The notes under the pieces: generated by a model
Databases searched by the model: none
Seen by the model: only the letters and a program-made list of their open reading frames with translations
Told to the model about the DNA's origin: nothing
Shown: positions 1 through 7,985 of the stretch, one piece after another
Layout: each line of letters opens with the position of its first letter
How positions within the stretch are numbered: position 1 is the first letter of the stretch
Source of the DNA: Bradyrhizobium stylosanthis
GTDB taxonomy: Bacteria > Pseudomonadota > Alphaproteobacteria > Rhizobiales > Xanthobacteraceae
Direction: 5' to 3'
NCBI RefSeq assembly: GCF_001641335.1
Contig: NZ_LVEM01000002.1
Location: 1,033,663 to 1,097,662 of the forward strand
DNA: 64,000 nt
Position numbers and translations under genes: made by a program

Positions 1-641
1 GTGGCGTCGTTGAGCTGCGCCGTGATCCGCACGCGGTTGTCCGCCTTGCGCACGCTGCCTTCGACGATGTAGCGGACGCCGAGCTCCTCGGCGATCTGCC
101 TGATGTGGACCGGCCGGCCCTTGTAGGTGAAGGACGAGTTGCGGGCGATCACCATGAACCAGCGCTGTCGCGACAGCGCGGTGAGGATGTCCTCGCTGAT
201 GCCGTCGCCGAAATAGTCCTGAGCGGGATCGCCGCTCATGTTCTCGAAGGCGAGCACCGCGATCGCCGGCCGGTCCGCCGCCGCGCGCGGCCGCACCGTG
301 GCGGGCTCGGCGGGAACAGGCGCGGCTGCCGCCTCTTCCCGGACGTCGGCGACGAAGCGGAAGCCCTTGCGCGGGATCGTCTTGATCAGCCGCTGGGTCG
401 CGCCGTCGTCGCCGAGCGCCTTGCGCGCGGCGTTGATCCGGCTGTTCAGGGCGGAATCCGAGACGATGCGGTCGCTCCAGATCTGGCTGATCAGGTCATC
501 CTTGCTGACCACACGGGCGCGTTGCGCGACGAGGTAAAGCAGGAGATCGAACACCTGCGGCTGCAACGGCACGGCTACTCCGGCGCAGGTCAGTTCGCGC
601 AAGTCGGCGTCGAGGACGTTGTTTTCAAAGGAAAATCGCAC
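1..641 (-). CDS. Winged-helix (CadC/OmpR-type) regulator with TPR-type C-terminus, partial
   Basis: The minus-strand frame starts at a GTG at 641 (VRFSFENN) and runs off the left edge, so only about 213 N-terminal residues are visible. Residues 1-95 form an OmpR/CadC-type winged helix (VFDLLLYLVAQRARVVSKDD, then SRINAARKALGDDG). A short Ala/Pro linker follows, then the start of the cyclase-associated TPR region (DRPAIAVLAFENMSGD, DGISEDILTALSRQRWF). It is clearly paralogous to the complete gene at 2444-4075, which suggests a full length near 500-550 residues. No ATG precedes the conserved start, so GTG is preferred. It is probably a cytoplasmic transcription factor; its target is unknown. Confidence 0.8.
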   Translation of the reverse strand, partial: MRFSFENNVLDADLRELTCAGVAVPLQPQVFDLLLYLVAQRARVVSKDDLISQIWSDRIVSDSALNSRINAARKALGDDGATQRLIKTIPRKGFRFVADVREEAAAAPVPAEPATVRPRAAADRPAIAVLAFENMSGDPAQDYFGDGISEDILTALSRQRWFMVIARNSSFTYKGRPVHIRQIAEELGVRYIVEGSVRKADNRVRITAQLNDA

Positions 642-774
642 GTTTCTGTCGTCTCAAGCAAAAATCAAAGTCGTCTCAGGCGAAAATCAACCGTCCGCAA
701 AAGTCTGGGGCCGTTCGATCCGGCATGGTGAGAAGACCAAACAGTGCCGATGCCTCGGCACAACGGAGCGTTCT

Positions 775-1563
775 ATGACCCAAATTGATCACCAGGTTCA
801 TTCCATCGGCCCGGAGGTTGCGGGCTCTCGCATTTTCAAGTTCATCGCCTTTCTGTACGGAATTGCGGCATATCTCGTCTTTTTCGTCACCATTCTCTAC
901 GCTATCGGCTTCGTGATGGGGCTGATGGTGCCGAAGACCATCGACACCGGGGCCGAAGCGCCCGTCGTTCGCGCACTCGTCATCAATCTGCTGCTGATGT
1001 CGCTGTTCGCGGTTCAACACAGTGTGATGGCGCGGCAGCAATTCAAGGCGTGGTGGACGCAGTACGTCCCCAGGCCGGTCGAGCGCTCGACCTATGTGTT
1101 GTTCGCGAGCCTCTCATTGCTGCTCCTGTTCTGGCAGTGGCGTCCGCTGCCGGCGGTCGTATGGGAGGTCGAGAACCCGGACTTTGCCGTGACGCTGGTC
1201 ACGCTGTCCTTCGCGGGCTGGGTGCTGGTGTTCACCTCGACCTTCATCATCAATCATTTCGAGTTGTTCGGCTTGAACCAGGTGACCAATCACCTCGTCG
1301 GCAAGGAAACGTCGCCGCCGCGCTTCAAGACGCCGCTGCTCTACAAGTTCGTGCGTCATCCGATCTATCTCGGCTTCATCGTCGCGTTCTGGGCGGCGCC
1401 AGTCATGACGGTGGGACATCTGCTGTTCGCGGCCGTGACCACGCTCTACATCTTCGTCGGCATCGCACTGGAGGAGCGCGACCTCGTCGATCTCTTCGGC
1501 GACGATTACCGGCAGTACAAACAACGGGTGTCGATGCTTATTCCCTGGCGCCGATCGGTATAG
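775..1563 (+). CDS. mddA: Methanethiol S-methyltransferase-like membrane methyltransferase (MddA/NnrU family)
   Basis: This 262-residue integral membrane protein has about five hydrophobic segments (roughly residues 20-45, 62-85, 105-120, 135-155 and 212-235). The C-terminal signature KFVRHPIYLGF followed by EERDLVDLFGDDYRQY is that of the isoprenylcysteine/NnrU/phospholipid methyltransferase fold, which binds S-adenosylmethionine at the membrane. The N-terminal part (LYAIGFV, VPKTID, FAVQHSVMAR) matches my recollection of MddA, which methylates methanethiol to dimethyl sulfide. The ATG at 775 is preferred over an upstream start at 619 because CGGAGCG lies just before it and the family begins here. 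The exact substrate is inferred from resemblance; another thiol or lipid is possible. Confidence 0.72.
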   Translation: MTQIDHQVHSIGPEVAGSRIFKFIAFLYGIAAYLVFFVTILYAIGFVMGLMVPKTIDTGAEAPVVRALVINLLLMSLFAVQHSVMARQQFKAWWTQYVPRPVERSTYVLFASLSLLLLFWQWRPLPAVVWEVENPDFAVTLVTLSFAGWVLVFTSTFIINHFELFGLNQVTNHLVGKETSPPRFKTPLLYKFVRHPIYLGFIVAFWAAPVMTVGHLLFAAVTTLYIFVGIALEERDLVDLFGDDYRQYKQRVSMLIPWRRSV

Positions 1564-1782
1564 CCGCAGCGTCGTTCCGCCGCGTCCCCCGAAAGGAGGA
1601 CGCAGGACGGCGCGGAGCCGGGTAACGCAGGCCTTGTAACCCAAGCCTCGCAGCCGTGCGTCCCCTCAACGTCCCCGGGGCGATTCCCCCTCACCCCGAC
1701 GCCTCTCCCTGCCTCCGTTTTCACCGAATTTCGTGTGAACAGGAGCGGGGAGAGGATCCCCCTTCATCAACGGAGACCACCA

Positions 1783-2205
1783 ATGAAACATGTCGGAAAC
1801 TGCTTCTGTGGCGCTGTCACGGTCGAGGTCACGGGCGCGCCGGAGGCGATGGGTTATTGCCATTGCCGTTCCTGCCGGTCCTGGTCCGGCGGGCCGGTGA
1901 ACGCCTTCAGCCTGTGGAAGCCGGAAGCGGTGCGCATCACCGAGGGCGCGCAGCATGTCGAGACCTTCGCCAAGACGCCGCTCAGCCAGCGGAAATACTG
2001 CAGGAAGTGCGGCGGCCATCTCATGACGAATCACCCGCCGCTCGACCTGATCGACGTCTTCACCGCGACCATCCCCACGCTCGCCTTCACGCCCGGCGTC
2101 CACGTCAACTACGCCGAGACCGTGCTGCCGATGCGCGACGGCCTGCCCAAGCTGAAGGATTTTCCGGCCGAGTTCGGCGGCAGCGGCGAGATGATGCAGG
2201 AGTGA
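1783..2205 (+). CDS. GFA (glutathione-dependent formaldehyde-activating) family protein
   Basis: This 140-residue protein carries the zinc-binding cysteine pattern of the GFA/Mss4-like fold: NCFCGAVTVEV near residues 6-16, GYCHCRSCRSW near 25-35 and KYCRKCGGHL near 72-81. Family members include S-(hydroxymethyl)glutathione synthase, but most small GFA proteins have no proven substrate. The ATG at 1783 is preceded by CGGAGACC; an in-frame ATG at 1735 would add 16 residues without family similarity. It follows the mddA-like gene by about 220 bases on the same strand. That gap contains Ser/Pro-less filler resembling a degraded palindromic repeat (CCTCACCCC and GGGGAGAGG blocks). Confidence 0.8.
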   Translation: MKHVGNCFCGAVTVEVTGAPEAMGYCHCRSCRSWSGGPVNAFSLWKPEAVRITEGAQHVETFAKTPLSQRKYCRKCGGHLMTNHPPLDLIDVFTATIPTLAFTPGVHVNYAETVLPMRDGLPKLKDFPAEFGGSGEMMQE

Positions 2206-2253
2206 TTCTTCGTCGTTCGCCGCTGAAAGAGCGCGCGAGCATTCACAAGAAGT

Positions 2254-2376
2254 CGTCATGCCCGGGCCTGTCCCGGGCATCCACGTTCTTTGTGCTGCAA
2301 ATCAAGGCGTGGATGGCCGGGACATAGGCGAGCGGAAGCGACGCCGTCCTTTGGACGGCTGTGCCCGGCCATGACG
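2254..2376. repeat. Intergenic palindromic repeat, family A, copy 1
   Basis: A 123-bp element has inverted ends CGTCATGCCCGGG and CCCGGCCATGACG. A near-identical copy lies at 7821-7941; the two differ mainly in a central stretch of about 20 bases and at a few single positions. It sits directly after the GFA gene and before the convergent regulator gene. It encodes nothing obvious. Confidence 0.9.
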
Positions 2377-2443
2377 ACCTGAAAGGCTATCGCGTCTGTC
2401 TCTCAGATCACGTGCGATTGCCATGCGGGCGGAGGAAGGGTCC

Positions 2444-4075
2444 CTACCGCATCCCCGCGCGCCGAAATCCTTCCAGATAATGCGCGCGATCCTCTTCCCG
2501 CAGCATCGGCAACTCGCGCGTGATCCAGGCCAGCGAAATGCCGGGCTGGGTGCGGCGCAGGCCTTCCAGTGCGGAGGCCGCAAGCTCGGAATCCCCCGAC
2601 ATGCCGGCGGCAGCCGTCAGCACGCGATGGGCGCCGACGAAATCGGCGCGCTGGCGCATCGATTCCCGGGCCATGTGGATGCATTCCGCATAGTTGCCGC
2701 CGATGAACTGGGCGTAGGCGATGACGCCGCAATAGATCGCCGCGAGCGGGTCGCGCGGGCTAAGCTGCAGCGCGCGCCGCGCAGCGGCATCGCCGTCCTG
2801 CCATCGCCCGGCGTAGCACAATGTCACGCCGTAAAAGGCGTGCGCCATCGCGAAGTTCGGATTGAGCTGCAGGGCCAGCTCGAACTCCGCCAGCGCATCG
2901 ACGAAGCGGCGGCGGAACAGATAAGTATAGGCGAGGCCGTGATGGGCGAAGGCGTCCTCGCGATCGGCCGCCACTGCCGCAAGCGCCGCGCGTTCCGCGA
3001 CCGGCACGGTCGCGGCCATGTCGGCCCAGCCCATATGGGCCCCGAAAATATGGCTGGTTGCGAGCAGCCCGAGCGCCTTGCCATAGGCGGGGTCGATCGT
3101 GGTCGCCTTTTCGAGCAGCGCTTGCGCGGCGGCGTTGTCCTCGCGCGTGATGCGCCAGTAATGCGACAGCGCGCGCATCACGAGATCCCAGGCATCCAGG
3201 CTCCCCGGCGGCTTCTGCTGGGCGCGAAAGCTCTCGGCGGCATAGAGCTGCGGCTCGATCGCGGCGACGATCGCCTCGGTAATCTCGTCCTGCACGGCGA
3301 AGATGTCGGCGAGCTCGCGGTCGTAGCGCTCCGCCCAGAGATGGCTGCCGGTCGAGACGTCGTTGAGCTGGGCCGAGATGCGCAGGCGATCGCCGCTCCG
3401 CCGCACGCTGCCTTCGACCACGTAGCGCACGCCGAGCTCGCGCGCGACCTCGTGCATGTGCACGGCGCGGCCCTTGTAGATGAAGGAGGAATTGCGCGCG
3501 ACGACGAAGAACCAGCGCAGCTTCGACAGCGCGGTAATGATGTCCTCGCTGATGCCGTCGGAGAAGTAATCCTGCTCGCGATCGCCGCTCATGTTGGTGA
3601 AGGGCAGCACGGCGATGGCGGGGCGGTCGGGCAGCGCGAGCATGGCCTGCGGGGCGAGCATGACTTGCGGTGCCTGCATGGCCTGCGGCGCGAGCTTGGC
3701 TTGCGGCGCTTGCATGGCCTGCGGCGCCTGGACGAAACGGCCGATCTCCGGCGCGACCGCGCCGAGCTTGGTCTCGACGTCGCCGACGAAGCGAAATCCC
3801 TTGCGCGCGATGGTGCGAATCAGCGCCTGGTTCGCGCCATTGTCGCCGATCGCCTTGCGGGCCGCGTTGATGCGGCTGGTCAGGGTGGATTCGGAGACGC
3901 TGCGCCCGTGCCAGATCTTGTCGATCAGCTCGTCCTTGCTGACCACCCGGTCGCGATTTTCCATGAGATGGACGACGAGATCGAAAACCTGCGGTTCCAC
4001 GGAAATAGGAACCTGCTCGCGGCTCAGCTCGCGCCGGTCAGTATCGAGAAGATGATCCCGGAACAGAAACTGCAC
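2444..4075 (-). CDS. Winged-helix (CadC-like) transcriptional regulator with TPR domain
   Basis: This 543-residue protein has an N-terminal OmpR/CadC-type winged helix (residues 1-97; VFDLVVHLMENRDRVVSKDE, RKAIGDNGANQALIRTIARK) and a linker of hexapeptide repeats at residues 116-145. It continues with the conserved cyclase-associated block DRPAIAVLPFTNMSGD, DYFSDGISEDIITALSKL and GVRYVVEGSVRR, then TPR-like helices from about residue 290 to the end (AYGKALGLLATSHIFGAH, LAEFELALQLNPNFAMAHAF). There is no membrane segment between the DNA-binding and TPR parts, so it should be cytoplasmic. It is paralogous to the partial gene at the left edge. The signal it reads and its targets cannot be told from sequence. 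Confidence 0.88.
   Translation of the reverse strand: MQFLFRDHLLDTDRRELSREQVPISVEPQVFDLVVHLMENRDRVVSKDELIDKIWHGRSVSESTLTSRINAARKAIGDNGANQALIRTIARKGFRFVGDVETKLGAVAPEIGRFVQAPQAMQAPQAKLAPQAMQAPQVMLAPQAMLALPDRPAIAVLPFTNMSGDREQDYFSDGISEDIITALSKLRWFFVVARNSSFIYKGRAVHMHEVARELGVRYVVEGSVRRSGDRLRISAQLNDVSTGSHLWAERYDRELADIFAVQDEITEAIVAAIEPQLYAAESFRAQQKPPGSLDAWDLVMRALSHYWRITREDNAAAQALLEKATTIDPAYGKALGLLATSHIFGAHMGWADMAATVPVAERAALAAVAADREDAFAHHGLAYTYLFRRRFVDALAEFELALQLNPNFAMAHAFYGVTLCYAGRWQDGDAAARRALQLSPRDPLAAIYCGVIAYAQFIGGNYAECIHMARESMRQRADFVGAHRVLTAAAGMSGDSELAASALEGLRRTQPGISLAWITRELPMLREEDRAHYLEGFRRAGMR
3641..3730 (-). repeat. 18-bp in-frame tandem repeat encoding (Q/L)APQ(A/V)(M/K) linker
   Basis: Five consecutive 18-base units inside the regulator gene encode QAPQAM, QAPQAK, LAPQAM, QAPQVM and LAPQAM. 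They separate the winged helix from the TPR half. Because the period is a multiple of three, gain or loss of units would change linker length without breaking the frame. Confidence 0.9.
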
Positions 4076-4385
4076 GTCGGAAACTCGAACCTCACAGCGA
4101 CATCAGGCAATAATAAAATCAGAATGAATTTCGACTTGGAGTCTGTGAGTCCTCCGAACGGTCGAGGCGGTTCACCACGATAGCGTGATGGCAGCCATGC
4201 GGTTTTTGAGGAGGAATACAACCTGAATTAGAATGTGGCTGTTTTGGTCAGATTGTCGCGGGCCAATTGGCCCGCAACTGAAGAGATTGTACCCCGTATG
4301 AGCAAAGCGATATCCGGGACCGTCGCCGCCTGGCCCCGGATGTCGCTTCGCTCATCCGGCCTACAAGACGGCGTGATTGGAGCCG
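4076..4385. other. Intergenic region upstream of the TPR regulator
   Basis: This is the 310-base gap between the start of the regulator (4075, minus strand) and the stop of the BA14K-like gene (4386, minus strand). Bases 4076-4260 are noticeably AT-richer than the flanks and are the likely promoter region of the regulator, though no convincing -35/-10 pair could be assigned. Bases 4291-4364 are a palindromic repeat described separately. No credible gene is present. Confidence 0.6.
4291..4364. repeat. Palindromic repeat, family B, copy 1
   Basis: The 74-bp element contains ATATCCGGGACC and GGCCCCGGATGTCGCTTCGC arms, so it can fold on itself. Its right half is the inverted form of the copy at 4907-4973, and the two copies bracket the BA14K-like gene. 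Confidence 0.85.
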
Positions 4386-4793
4386 TCACGGGCAGGAATG
4401 GCGCCTGCCGTCGTTGCCGAGATAGGTCCCGGTGTTCGGATTGTAGGATTTGTAGCGCTGCATGCAGTACTGCACGTCGCCGTCCGGCGGCGGTCCGTAG
4501 GCTTCGGGCGGCGGCGGATAGCCCGGTCCAGCATAATAGGGCGAGCCATAATAATAAGGCGTCGCCACCGCGCCGCCGATGATCGCACCGGCCGCGAGGC
4601 CGCCGATGAACGCACCGCCACCCCACCCGTAGCCGCGGCGGCCATACCAGCGCACCTGCTCGATCTGGCCCTGGCCCGCATGCGTCATCGCCAGCGGATG
4701 CCCGATCGGAGCGGCCGATGCCGCGGTCAGGGTTGCCGCCGACAGGCTCGCAAGCAGACAAGCTCCAGCAACGAAGCGAAACGATTTCAACAT
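4386..4793 (-). CDS. BA14K family protein, secreted or envelope-associated
   Basis: This 135-residue protein starts with a clear signal peptide (MLKSFRFVAGACLLASLSAA, cleavage probably near ASAAP at residues 26-29). A Gly-rich hydrophobic stretch follows (GGGAFIGGLAAGAIIGGAVA, about 58-77), then a Tyr/Pro-rich segment. The C-terminus carries the BA14K signature YCMQRYKSYNPNTGTYLG, ending HSCP. BA14K was first described as an immunoreactive Brucella protein with lectin-like activity; related proteins are common in Rhizobiales, but their function is poorly defined. The start at 4793 is chosen because it gives the signal peptide and follows a GAGGAG-type ribosome site; an upstream ATG at 5090 would destroy the leader. 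Confidence 0.85.
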   Translation of the reverse strand: MLKSFRFVAGACLLASLSAATLTAASAAPIGHPLAMTHAGQGQIEQVRWYGRRGYGWGGGAFIGGLAAGAIIGGAVATPYYYGSPYYAGPGYPPPPEAYGPPPDGDVQYCMQRYKSYNPNTGTYLGNDGRRHSCP

Positions 4794-4906
4794 TGTGGTC
4801 TCCTCGTCATGCGGCGAGAGAGCCGCCGCATGACGAGTGATAGTGCAATCGGGCAAGTGCGCTGAATTAAAGTTTTGACAGGATGACGATGCCCGGTGCG
4901 GCGCCG

Positions 4907-4973
4907 TGTAGCCCGGATGAGCGAAGCGACATCCGGGGCCGCTCCCGCATATCGCTGCGCTCATGCGGGCTAC
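4907..4973. repeat. Palindromic repeat, family B, copy 2
   Basis: This element starts GTAGCCCGGATGAGCGAAGC and ends GCTCATGCGGGCTAC, giving inverted ends with an internal second palindrome. It is the inverted relative of 4291-4364. It lies between the divergent BA14K-like gene and the lyase gene. Confidence 0.85.
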
Positions 4974-5080
4974 GAATGATCGCACGCACCGAACATGTGA
5001 CGAACTGCGAATGTCCATTGCCGAACATCGTGGCCTGCGTAAGCTAGCCGCATAGAAAACAACAGCCACGAAGAAACGCC

Positions 5081-6442
5081 ATGCCCGCATTCCACGCCTC
5101 GACCACCGTGCTCGACTCCATGCTGTTCCGCGATGCGTTCGGCACGCCTGAAATGCGCGAGGTGTTTTCCGACGTCGCGCTGGTGGCCCGCTATGCCGAG
5201 GTCGAGGTGGCGCTGGCGAAGGCGGAGGCGGCCTGCGGTGTGATCCCGCAGGACGCGGCCGATCAGATCGCGGCGCGCACCGATGTCGCCGCGTTCGACT
5301 TCGACCTGCTCAGGCAGGAGACCGACATCGTCGGCTATCCGATTCTTCCTCTGGTGCACCAGATGGTGAAGCAGTGCGGCGAGGCCGGCCGCTACGTGCA
5401 TTGGGGCGCGACCACGCAGGACATCATGGACACCGCCGTGGTGCTGCAATTGCGCGCCGCGCTCGAGATCGTCGAACGCGACATCGCCGAGCTGCGCACG
5501 ATCCTCGCCGGCCTCTCGAAGCGCTATCGCGACACGCCGATGGCGGGCCGCACCCATCTGCAGCAGGCGCTGCCGATCACCTTCGGCTACAAGACCGCGA
5601 TCTGGCTCGCGATGTTCGACCGGCATGCCGGACGGCTGGCACAATTGAAGCCGCGCGTGCTGGTCGGCCAGTTCGCGGGCGCAGCCGGCACGCTGGCCTC
5701 GCTCGGCACCAGGGGCTTCGAGGTGCAGGAGGCGCTGTGCGCGGAGCTGAAGCTCGGCGTTCCCGCCTCGACCTGGCACGTCGCGCGCGACGGCTTTGCC
5801 GAGGCCGTGAACTTCCTCGCACTCGTCACCGGCTCGCTCGGCAAGATCGCGCTCGACATCATGATCATGGCCTCGACCGAGTTCGCCGAGGTGTACGAGC
5901 CCTTCGTCAAGGGGCGCGGGGCCTCCTCGACGATGCCGCAGAAGCGCAACCCCATCTCTTCGGAACTGATGCTGGCCGCATCGAAGGCGGTGCGCCAGCA
6001 CGCCGGCCTGATGCTGGACGCCATGGTGCAGGATTTCGAGCGCGCCACCGGCCCTTGGCACGCCGAATGGATGGCGATCCCGGAAAGCTTCGTGCTCAGC
6101 GCCGGCGCGCTGCATCAGGCGAAGTTCGCGCTGGCGGGCCTCATCGTGGACGAGGCGAAGATGAACGACAATCTCGCCGTCAGCCGCGGCCTGATCGTGG
6201 CCGAAGCGGTCATGATGGGCCTCGCACCGCAGCTTGGGCGGCAGGAGGCGCATGACGTGGTCTATGACGCCTGCCGAAAGGCCAATGAGACCGGGTCGAG
6301 CCTTGCCGACGCGCTCTCCGCAGATTCCCGGATATCGAGTCGCATCGACCGTGCCACAATCGAGGCGCTCACCTCACCGAAAAATTACCTCGGCCTTGCG
6401 CCGGCCATGGTCGACCGGGTGCTGAAATCCTCAACGCGTTGA
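5081..6442 (+). CDS. Lyase of the fumarase/adenylosuccinate lyase superfamily (3-carboxy-cis,cis-muconate cycloisomerase-like)
   Basis: At 453 residues the protein has the usual length of the superfamily. Recognisable conserved regions are HWGATTQDIMDTA (about 106-118), GRTHLQQALPITFGYK (about 151-166) and the signature loop SSTMPQKRNP (about 282-291), whose first serine is the likely catalytic base by analogy. Members carry out beta-elimination or cycloisomerisation of succinyl-type substrates and work as homotetramers. The sequence reads closer to PcaB-type cycloisomerases and unassigned 'adenylosuccinate lyase family' proteins than to PurB. No protocatechuate pathway genes are adjacent, so a role in that pathway is not supported by context. 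The ATG at 5081 follows GAAGAAACGCC. Confidence 0.75.
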   Translation: MPAFHASTTVLDSMLFRDAFGTPEMREVFSDVALVARYAEVEVALAKAEAACGVIPQDAADQIAARTDVAAFDFDLLRQETDIVGYPILPLVHQMVKQCGEAGRYVHWGATTQDIMDTAVVLQLRAALEIVERDIAELRTILAGLSKRYRDTPMAGRTHLQQALPITFGYKTAIWLAMFDRHAGRLAQLKPRVLVGQFAGAAGTLASLGTRGFEVQEALCAELKLGVPASTWHVARDGFAEAVNFLALVTGSLGKIALDIMIMASTEFAEVYEPFVKGRGASSTMPQKRNPISSELMLAASKAVRQHAGLMLDAMVQDFERATGPWHAEWMAIPESFVLSAGALHQAKFALAGLIVDEAKMNDNLAVSRGLIVAEAVMMGLAPQLGRQEAHDVVYDACRKANETGSSLADALSADSRISSRIDRATIEALTSPKNYLGLAPAMVDRVLKSSTR

Positions 6443-6555
6443 AAACCAAGATGCGTGAAACTGCGTATCTTTCATGTGTCCCAAGGCGCTCGCATACTTG
6501 TGTCTCGCGATGCTAGACTTAGATTGAACGAGAGACTTTCGGCAGAGGACCCGGC

Positions 6556-7812
6556 ATGACCGATCAACGCATCACCGCCACGCCCATCGATCCCGTGAAA
6601 CTCGACCGGCTGGCCGAGGTGGCGGTGAAGGTGGGCTTGGGCCTGCGGCCGGGACAGGATCTGCTCCTGACGGCACCGGCGATTGCGCTGCCGCTGGTGC
6701 GGCGGATTGCGGTGCATGCCTACAAGGCCGGCGCCGGCATCGTGACGCCGATCCTGTCGGACGAGGAGATGACGCTGGCGCGCTACCGCCACGGTCACGA
6801 CAACAGCTTTGATCGCGCCGCCAACTGGCTCTATGAGGGCATGGCCAAGGCGTTCTCCGAGAACACCGCGCGCCTCGCCATCGTCGGCGACAATCCGATG
6901 CTGCTGTCGGGCGAGGATCCGTCCAAGGTCGCGCGCGCCAGCAAGGCCAATTCGATGGCCTATCAGCCGGCGCTGGAAAAGATCGTCAATTTCGACACCA
7001 ACTGGAACATCATCGCCTATCCGAGCCCGTCCTGGGCGAAACAGGTGTTCCCCAACGATCCCGAAGACGTTGCGATCGGCAAGCTGGCGGATGCGATCTT
7101 CGCGGCCTCCCGTGTCGACCGCGAGGACGCCATCGGCAACTGGGCGAGCCACAATGCGGTGCTGCGCGAGCGCACCAACTGGCTCAACGGCCAGCGCTTC
7201 CGCGCGCTGCAATACAACGGACCGGGTGTCGACCTCACCATCGGGCTCGCCGACGGACATGAATGGGAAGGCGGCGCCTCGTCCGCCAAGAACGGCATCA
7301 GCTGCAACGCCAACATCCCGACCGAAGAGGTCTTCACCACGCCGCATTGCCGGCGCGTCTACGGCCATGTCGTGAGCTCGAAGCCGCTGTCCTACCAGGG
7401 CACGCTGATCGACAACATCGCGGTGCGCTTCGAGGACGGCAAGATCGTCGACGCCAAGGCCTCGCGCGGCGCGGAGGTGCTGAACAAGGTGCTCGACACC
7501 GACGAAGGTGCCCGCCGGCTCGGCGAAGTGGCGCTGGTACCGCACTCCTCGCCGATCTCGCAGAGTGGATTGTTGTTCTACAACACGCTGTTCGACGAGA
7601 ACGCCGCCTCTCACATCGCGCTCGGCCAGTGCTATTCGAAGTGCTTCGTCAACGGCGCGCAGCTCACGCCGCAGCAGATCGCCGCGCAAGGCGGCAACCA
7701 GAGCCTGATCCATATCGACTGGATGATCGGCTCCGCCGAGACCGACATCGACGGCATCCTGGCCGACGGCAGCAAGGTCCCGGTGTTCCGCAAGGGCGAG
7801 TGGGCGAAGTAA
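6556..7812 (+). CDS. M29-family metalloaminopeptidase
   Basis: This 418-residue protein matches the thermophilic-type aminopeptidase family M29 (AmpS/PepS/aminopeptidase T) in length and pattern. The two-metal site should use the glutamates in IPTEEVFTTP (about 255-264) and RLGEVALVP (about 321-329), and the histidine and aspartate side chains in NTLFDENAASHIALG (about 340-354) and LIHIDWMIG (about 385-393). It would release N-terminal amino acids from peptides in the cytoplasm. It stands alone on the plus strand; GCAGAGGAC supports the ATG at 6556. A family A palindromic repeat follows immediately. Confidence 0.88.
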   Translation: MTDQRITATPIDPVKLDRLAEVAVKVGLGLRPGQDLLLTAPAIALPLVRRIAVHAYKAGAGIVTPILSDEEMTLARYRHGHDNSFDRAANWLYEGMAKAFSENTARLAIVGDNPMLLSGEDPSKVARASKANSMAYQPALEKIVNFDTNWNIIAYPSPSWAKQVFPNDPEDVAIGKLADAIFAASRVDREDAIGNWASHNAVLRERTNWLNGQRFRALQYNGPGVDLTIGLADGHEWEGGASSAKNGISCNANIPTEEVFTTPHCRRVYGHVVSSKPLSYQGTLIDNIAVRFEDGKIVDAKASRGAEVLNKVLDTDEGARRLGEVALVPHSSPISQSGLLFYNTLFDENAASHIALGQCYSKCFVNGAQLTPQQIAAQGGNQSLIHIDWMIGSAETDIDGILADGSKVPVFRKGEWAK

Positions 7813-7820
7813 GGCCTGCT

Positions 7821-7941
7821 CGTCATGCCCGGGCTTGTCCCGGGCATCCACGTTCTTCATGCGCGGTTAAGACGTGGATGGCCGGGACATAGGCGAGCGG
7901 AAGCGACGCCGTCCTTTAGACGGCTATGCCCGGCCATGACG
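7821..7941. repeat. Intergenic palindromic repeat, family A, copy 2
   Basis: This 121-bp element has the same inverted ends as 2254-2376 (CGTCATGCCCGGG and CCCGGCCATGACG) and the shared block ACATAGGCGAGCGGAAGCGA. It starts 8 bases after the aminopeptidase stop, so it will be in the mRNA tail and could act as a terminator or stabilising fold. Confidence 0.9.
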
Positions 7942-7985
7942 CGATCGTGGAACGTTCAAACGCCAAACGTCAGCATAACGTCCCT

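Noticed and set aside
1564..1782. Possible fifth family D repeat before the GFA gene
   Set aside because: CCTCACCCC and GGGGAGAGG blocks are present, but the arms are too degraded and incomplete to call a copy.
2423..4183. 586-codon plus-strand frame opposite the TPR regulator
   Set aside because: The minus-strand product has clear winged-helix and TPR domains; the plus-strand product is His/Arg/Asp-rich without similarity.
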